Assembly (NCBI GenBank): GCA_009923125.1 | Contig: RFUD01000093.1 | Span: 1 to 8,129 of the forward strand | Source: Planctomycetia bacterium | Lineage (GTDB): Bacteria; Planctomycetota; Planctomycetia; Pirellulales; UBA1268 | DNA: 8,129 nt | Reading direction: 5' to 3' | Shown here: positions 5,311 through 8,129 of the stretch, piece after piece | Layout of the letters: every line of letters begins with the position of its first letter | Position numbering within the stretch: position 1 is the stretch's first letter | Program-made: the position numbers and the translations under genes | Notes under the pieces: generated by a model | Told to the model about the DNA's origin: nothing | Database searches by the model: none | The model's input: the letters and a program-made list of their open reading frames with translations, nothing else

Positions 5311-6951
5311 GTGATCAGCGTGCGGCGTACGTGGCGATTCGCGGTGGCCGGCCTGGCATGCGCCGGGCTCTGGCTCGGCCACGTCGCCCGCCTCGCGGCC
5401 CAGCAGTCAGACGCCACGTCGCCGCGCTCCGCCATCCTCGAATTTCCAAACCTCGGGCCGGTACCCGGGTCGCTCGAGCCGAGCCTCGGGGCGGGGCCCG
5501 GCGACCTCGACGCGGGCCCGTCGTTTCCCGGCGGCACCGCCGGCTCCGGGATCCTCGGCGGCCGTCAACGCACCGGCCGGATCCCCCGCGGCAGACGCCC
5601 GGGACCGCTCGGGTCGACACTCACCGCCAACCGCGGGCTGCAACTCCCGGAATCACTGCCCGAACCCGCTCCGTCGGGGTCCGTGCCCATCCCCGTGACG
5701 ACGATCGACACGTCGATCATCGACGATCCCGGACCGTCCGACGGGCTTACGCTCGACGCGGCCATCGAGCGGATGATGGCGTGCAACCTCGACCTCCGCG
5801 CCCTCCGCCACGAGATCACGCAGGCCGATGCCGACGTCCTCACCGCGGGCCTGCGGACCAACCCGCTGATCTACATGGACACGCAGTTCATCCCGTACGG
5901 CACGTTCAACAACGCGAGGCCCGGCGGCCCGACGCAGTACGACATCAACATCACCTACCCGATCGACGTGTCGCGGAAGCGGCAGGCGCGGACCGTCGTG
6001 GCCCGCATGGCGCGTTCCACGATCGAGGCCCAGTTTCAGGACGTGACGCGGCGGCAGATCGACAACGTGTACCGGGCGTTCGTGAACCTCCAGGCGGCCC
6101 GGATCGACATGCTCATGGCGCGGGCGACGGTCCACCGCCAGGAGCGGCTGCTGGCCACCCTCGAGCGGTCCGCCAGGCCGGGTGACGCGGCCGCCGCCGA
6201 CGCCATCGATCATCTTGCGCTGGTCCTGGAGCGTTCGCGGAGCGGCCTCGGCGACAGCGTCGAGGCGTTCGCCGACGCCCAGGAGGGGCTCGGCGTACTG
6301 CTCGGCCTGCCGCCGCACGAAACCGCGACGCTCGAACCGCAGGGAAGGCTGCGCACCGACCTCGGCGACCCGCCGCCGCTGGAGGAACTGACCTCCATCG
6401 CGTTGCAGTGCCGCCCCGACCTGCATGCCGCCCGCATCGGCGTGTCGCGGGCGGGGGCGGAGATCCAGCTCCAGCGGGCCAACCGGTTCGACGACGTGTA
6501 CCTCTTCTACGATCCGTTCACCTACCAGGACAACCGGCCCTTCGGCCTGTCCGACGCGACGTCCTGGGCGATCGGCGTCACGTGCGCCCTGCCGATCTAC
6601 AACCGCAACCAGGGCAACATCGCCCGTGCGGAGAGCAACGTCAGCCAGACGAAGCTCGAACTGGCGGCGCTCGAGCGACGGCTCGTCTCCGAGGTCCGGC
6701 TGGCGGAGCGCGAGTATCGGCGGTCGCGCGAGGCGCTCGAGCAGATCGAGCGGTCGATCCTGCCGCGGATCAGCGCCATGCTCGAGCGCAAGACCGAGCA
6801 GTTCACCACCGGGCGGATCACGGCCGACGACTACGAGGGACACCTCGACGACGCCTCGGAGGTCGCGCACAGCCACCGTGAGGCGCTGGTCCGTCATCGC
6901 CGGGCCGTCTTCGATCTCAACACGGCCGTCGGCCTGCGGCTGCTGCCGTGA
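5311..6951 (+). CDS. TolC/CzcC-like outer membrane efflux protein with Pro/Gly-rich N-terminal segment
   Basis: The GTG at 5311 is preferred because the product then opens with a clean Sec signal peptide: V-R-R near residues 4-6, hydrophobic core about 10-25, likely cleavage after A-R-L-A-A near 30. GGTGGGG lies six bases upstream. The ATG at 5239 would add a Pro/Cys-containing leader. The mature part has a Pro/Gly-rich, probably disordered region (about 45-143), then two outer-membrane-efflux repeats. The first starts L-T-L-D-A-A-I-E-R (147-155) and includes a beta-hairpin-like Y-D-I-N-I-T-Y-P (210-217). The second starts near P-P-P-L-E-E-L (354-360) and includes A-L-P-I-Y-N-R-N-Q-G (426-435), which closely matches the CzcC/CusC group. 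Helical coiled coils flank both. Such proteins trimerise into outer membrane ducts for RND or MFS pumps. No adaptor or pump gene is in the window, so its partner and substrate are unknown. Confidence 0.88.
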   Translation: MISVRRTWRFAVAGLACAGLWLGHVARLAAQQSDATSPRSAILEFPNLGPVPGSLEPSLGAGPGDLDAGPSFPGGTAGSGILGGRQRTGRIPRGRRPGPLGSTLTANRGLQLPESLPEPAPSGSVPIPVTTIDTSIIDDPGPSDGLTLDAAIERMMACNLDLRALRHEITQADADVLTAGLRTNPLIYMDTQFIPYGTFNNARPGGPTQYDINITYPIDVSRKRQARTVVARMARSTIEAQFQDVTRRQIDNVYRAFVNLQAARIDMLMARATVHRQERLLATLERSARPGDAAAADAIDHLALVLERSRSGLGDSVEAFADAQEGLGVLLGLPPHETATLEPQGRLRTDLGDPPPLEELTSIALQCRPDLHAARIGVSRAGAEIQLQRANRFDDVYLFYDPFTYQDNRPFGLSDATSWAIGVTCALPIYNRNQGNIARAESNVSQTKLELAALERRLVSEVRLAEREYRRSREALEQIERSILPRISAMLERKTEQFTTGRITADDYEGHLDDASEVAHSHREALVRHRRAVFDLNTAVGLRLLP

Positions 6952-6954
6952 GCG

Positions 6955-7365
6955 TCAGCCCGTCCACACGAACTCCACGCCCGCGTCGATGTCGGGATGC
7001 AGGCTCTTGTGCACCGGGCAGGTGTGCGCCGCCTGCTCGAGCGCGGCCCGCTGGGGATGGTCGGGTGGCAGCGGGATCGTGAGCCGCGTGCGGAGCGACG
7101 CGATGCGGCGGGGCGGCGACGGCGTCATCTCCTTGACGGTCTCGGCCGTGGTGCCCGTGAGGTCGATGCCGTGACGCTCGGCCACGATGCCCATGATCGT
7201 CATCATGCATGCCCCGAGGGCCGTGGCCATGAGGTCGGTCGGGGAGAAGCTCTCCCCCTTGCCATGGTTGTCCACCGGGGCGTCGGTGATGAGCGTGGTG
7301 CCCGAAGGCCCGTGAACGGCGCGGCAGCGGAGGCCGCCCTCGTAGGTGCTCGTGAGCGTGACCAT
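6955..7365 (-). CDS. OsmC/Ohr-family peroxiredoxin-like protein
   Basis: This 136-residue cytoplasmic protein has the usual length for the family. Members reduce organic hydroperoxides with a pair of cysteines. The first Cys (C53) is in the helix A-L-G-A-C-M-M-T-I-M and the second (C116) in H-T-C-P-V-H-K-S-L, both at the expected places. The segment G-K-G-E-S-F-S-P-T-D-L-M-A (35-47) is the conserved region before the first Cys and includes a candidate catalytic Glu38. The ATG at 7365 has GGGAG eight bases upstream (7378-7374), which overrides the longer open frame to 7479. The sequence is closer to the general OsmC/YhfA group than to canonical Ohr, but the subfamily is uncertain. The gene is convergent with the outer membrane protein gene and divergent from the ubiD-like gene. 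Confidence 0.92.
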   Translation of the reverse strand: MVTLTSTYEGGLRCRAVHGPSGTTLITDAPVDNHGKGESFSPTDLMATALGACMMTIMGIVAERHGIDLTGTTAETVKEMTPSPPRRIASLRTRLTIPLPPDHPQRAALEQAAHTCPVHKSLHPDIDAGVEFVWTG

Positions 7366-7373
7366 GCGACGAT

Positions 7374-7378
7374 CTCCC
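7374..7378 (-). promoter_or_regulatory. Ribosome binding site deciding the start of the OsmC gene
   Basis: GGGAG on the minus strand, eight bases before the ATG at 7365. The protein from this ATG begins M-V-T-L-T-S-T-Y-E-G, a normal first beta strand for the family. Confidence 0.6.
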
Positions 7379-7413
7379 GGGGAAAATCGGCCGCCCGGAT
7401 CCCGGTGTCGGCC

Positions 7414-7419
7414 TATAAC
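7414..7419 (+). promoter_or_regulatory. Candidate -10 element for the ubiD-like gene
   Basis: TATAAC matches five of six -10 bases and is one of few AT-rich patches in the 112-base divergent spacer (7366-7477). No recognisable -35 lies 16-18 bases upstream. It would give a leader of about 50 bases. The opposite-strand promoter for the OsmC gene could not be assigned. Confidence 0.25.
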
Positions 7420-7477
7420 TTCTGGTGCACAGCATACCCGGGCCCGAAGTCCGGCACCCGCATCCGTCGAGAACCGC

Positions 7478-8056
7478 ATGGGATTCCGTTCGCTCAGCGC
7501 CTGCGTGGAGGCCTTGCGTGCCGAGGGGCAGGTGACGATCGTCGATCATCCCGTCGACCCGCGGCTCGAGATCGCGGAAATCCAGCGACGCCTGTTCCGC
7601 ACCGGCGGGCCCGCCGTGCTCTTCACGCGGCCGCGAGGCTGCGGCTTCCCGATCCTCGTCAACCTGTACGGCACGCAGCGCCGGGTCGAGCGGGTCTTCG
7701 CCGACACGCTCGAACGGGTGAAGCGGTTGGTGGAACTCAAGATCGATCCGACCGCCGCCCTGCGCAAGCCGGGGCGTTACTGGAGGGCGCCCATCGACGC
7801 GCTCACGATGCTGCCGCGGCGGGTGCGCACCGGCCCCGTCCTCGCCCGCGAGATCCCGCTGTCGCGGCTGCCGCAGGTCGTCGGCTGGCCCGGCGACGGG
7901 GGGCCGTTCGTGACGCTGCCGGCCGTCTACACGGAACACCCGGACCGCCCCGGCACGCGGCAGTCGAATCTCGGCATGTATCGCGTGCAGCTCGGGGGCA
8001 ACGACTACGCCCACGACCGCGAAGTGGGGCTGCACTACCAGCTCCACCGCGGCTGA
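7478..8056 (+). pseudogene. UbiD-family decarboxylase, N-terminal part only (192 aa, truncated)
   Basis: The ATG at 7478 gives M-G-F-R-S-L, a typical family start. The frame is open from 7346, but earlier residues are not family-like. UbiD enzymes are prenylated-FMN-dependent (de)carboxylases acting on aromatic or unsaturated acids and are normally about 450-620 residues long. The N-terminal domain is well preserved: L-E-I-A-E-I-Q-R-R (30-38), G-G-P-A-V-L-F (43-49), F-P-I-L-V-N-L-Y-G-T (57-66), L-P-Q-V-V-G-W-P-G-D-G-G-P-F (131-144), R-Q-S-N-L-G-M-Y-R-V-Q (161-171) and E-V-G-L-H-Y-Q-L-H-R-G (182-192). A TGA follows at once, where relatives continue into the rest of the active site. No frame of the remaining 73 bases resumes UbiD sequence, so a simple frameshift does not explain the loss. 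A product this short would lack the catalytic Glu region and could not be active. The gene is either genuinely broken or joined to foreign sequence at a contig end. Confidence 0.75.
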
Positions 8057-8064
8057 TGGCTGAT
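8051..8064 (+). repeat. Perfect tandem duplication of a 7-base unit at the ubiD break
   Basis: GGCTGAT occurs twice in a row (8051-8057 and 8058-8064). The first copy contains the TGA that ends the UbiD frame. Removing one copy would still leave a stop, so the duplication alone did not cause the truncation. It could be a target-site duplication, a junction microhomology or chance. Confidence 0.6.
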
Positions 8065-8129
8065 CGGGGCTTCACCCTGCCGGTGTGGCTGGCGGTCTCG
8101 GGGAACTAGAAAAGTTTGGTGCTTACAAA
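8056..8129 (+). other. Tail of unknown origin after the truncated ubiD gene
   Basis: The first 54 bases hold a 17-codon frame whose ATG overlaps the preceding stop (TGATG). It encodes M-A-D-R-G-F-T-L-P-V-W-L-A-V-S-G-N and ends in TAG at 8107-8109. Bases 8104-8129 are only about 31% GC (8 of 26) against a strongly GC-rich window. Nothing here is recognisable as UbiD. It may be the edge of an inserted element, the start of a different gene brought in by rearrangement, or assembly error at a contig end. Confidence 0.35.

Noticed and set aside
5653..6897. Minus-strand open frame of 414 codons opposite the TolC-like gene
   Set aside because: It is a shadow of the efflux protein's codon pattern. 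The translation is low in complexity, with repeated R/V/D/G and no domain or start signal.
6917..8047. Minus-strand open frame of 376 codons spanning the OsmC and ubiD-like genes
   Set aside because: It crosses two genes with clear family motifs in other frames and shows no motif of its own.
1..8129. CRISPR array, phage or toxin-antitoxin genes
   Set aside because: There are no regularly spaced direct repeats, and no integrase, capsid or toxin-antitoxin motifs were found on either strand.

Overview
The window is about 8.1 kb of GC-rich bacterial chromosome. It is densely coded, with short or absent intergenic spacers, and its gene types fit a planctomycete, most likely Pirellulales-like. That assignment is an inference from three things: the UbiD-type protein, a PspA protein paired with a Ycf46-like AAA+ ATPase, and a stand-alone CzcC-like outer membrane protein. 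No marker gene fixes the taxon. Because of the high GC, long spurious ORFs lie opposite most real genes and are left out.

Region 1 (1-3284, all on the minus strand, read right to left) holds a tRNA-His and then a four-gene run: a PspA/IM30 (ESCRT-III superfamily) protein, a 615-residue two-domain AAA+ ATPase with a Ycf46-like layout, a 98-residue soluble protein with a TerB-like acidic motif, and the first 44 residues of a single-pass membrane protein that leaves the window. Spacers are 37, 58 and 40 bases, and these four genes have readable ribosome binding sites. This looks like one operon for a membrane-stress or membrane-remodelling system, in which a PspA filament former sits beside a classical AAA+ ATPase that could act on it much as Vps4 acts on ESCRT-III. 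This is the most interesting part of the window.

Region 2 (3366-5139, minus strand) is a tight pair, rarA (replication-associated recombination ATPase) followed after a single base by dtd (D-aminoacyl-tRNA deacylase).

Region 3 (5311-6951, plus strand) is a TolC/CzcC-like outer membrane efflux protein with a signal peptide and a long Pro/Gly-rich N-terminal segment, divergent from rarA. It meets an OsmC-family peroxidase gene (minus strand, 6955-7365) tail to tail with only three bases between the stop codons.

Region 4 (7478-8129, plus strand) starts a UbiD-family decarboxylase that stops after 192 residues, just after the Leu-His-Tyr-Gln-Leu-His-Arg-Gly segment, at a perfect tandem 7-base duplication. 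The last 26 bases are strikingly AT-rich. The UbiD gene is therefore either broken by a rearrangement or insertion, or the contig end is chimeric.

No CRISPR array, complete mobile element, rRNA or convincing intrinsic terminator was seen. No stretch over 300 bases lacks a gene.
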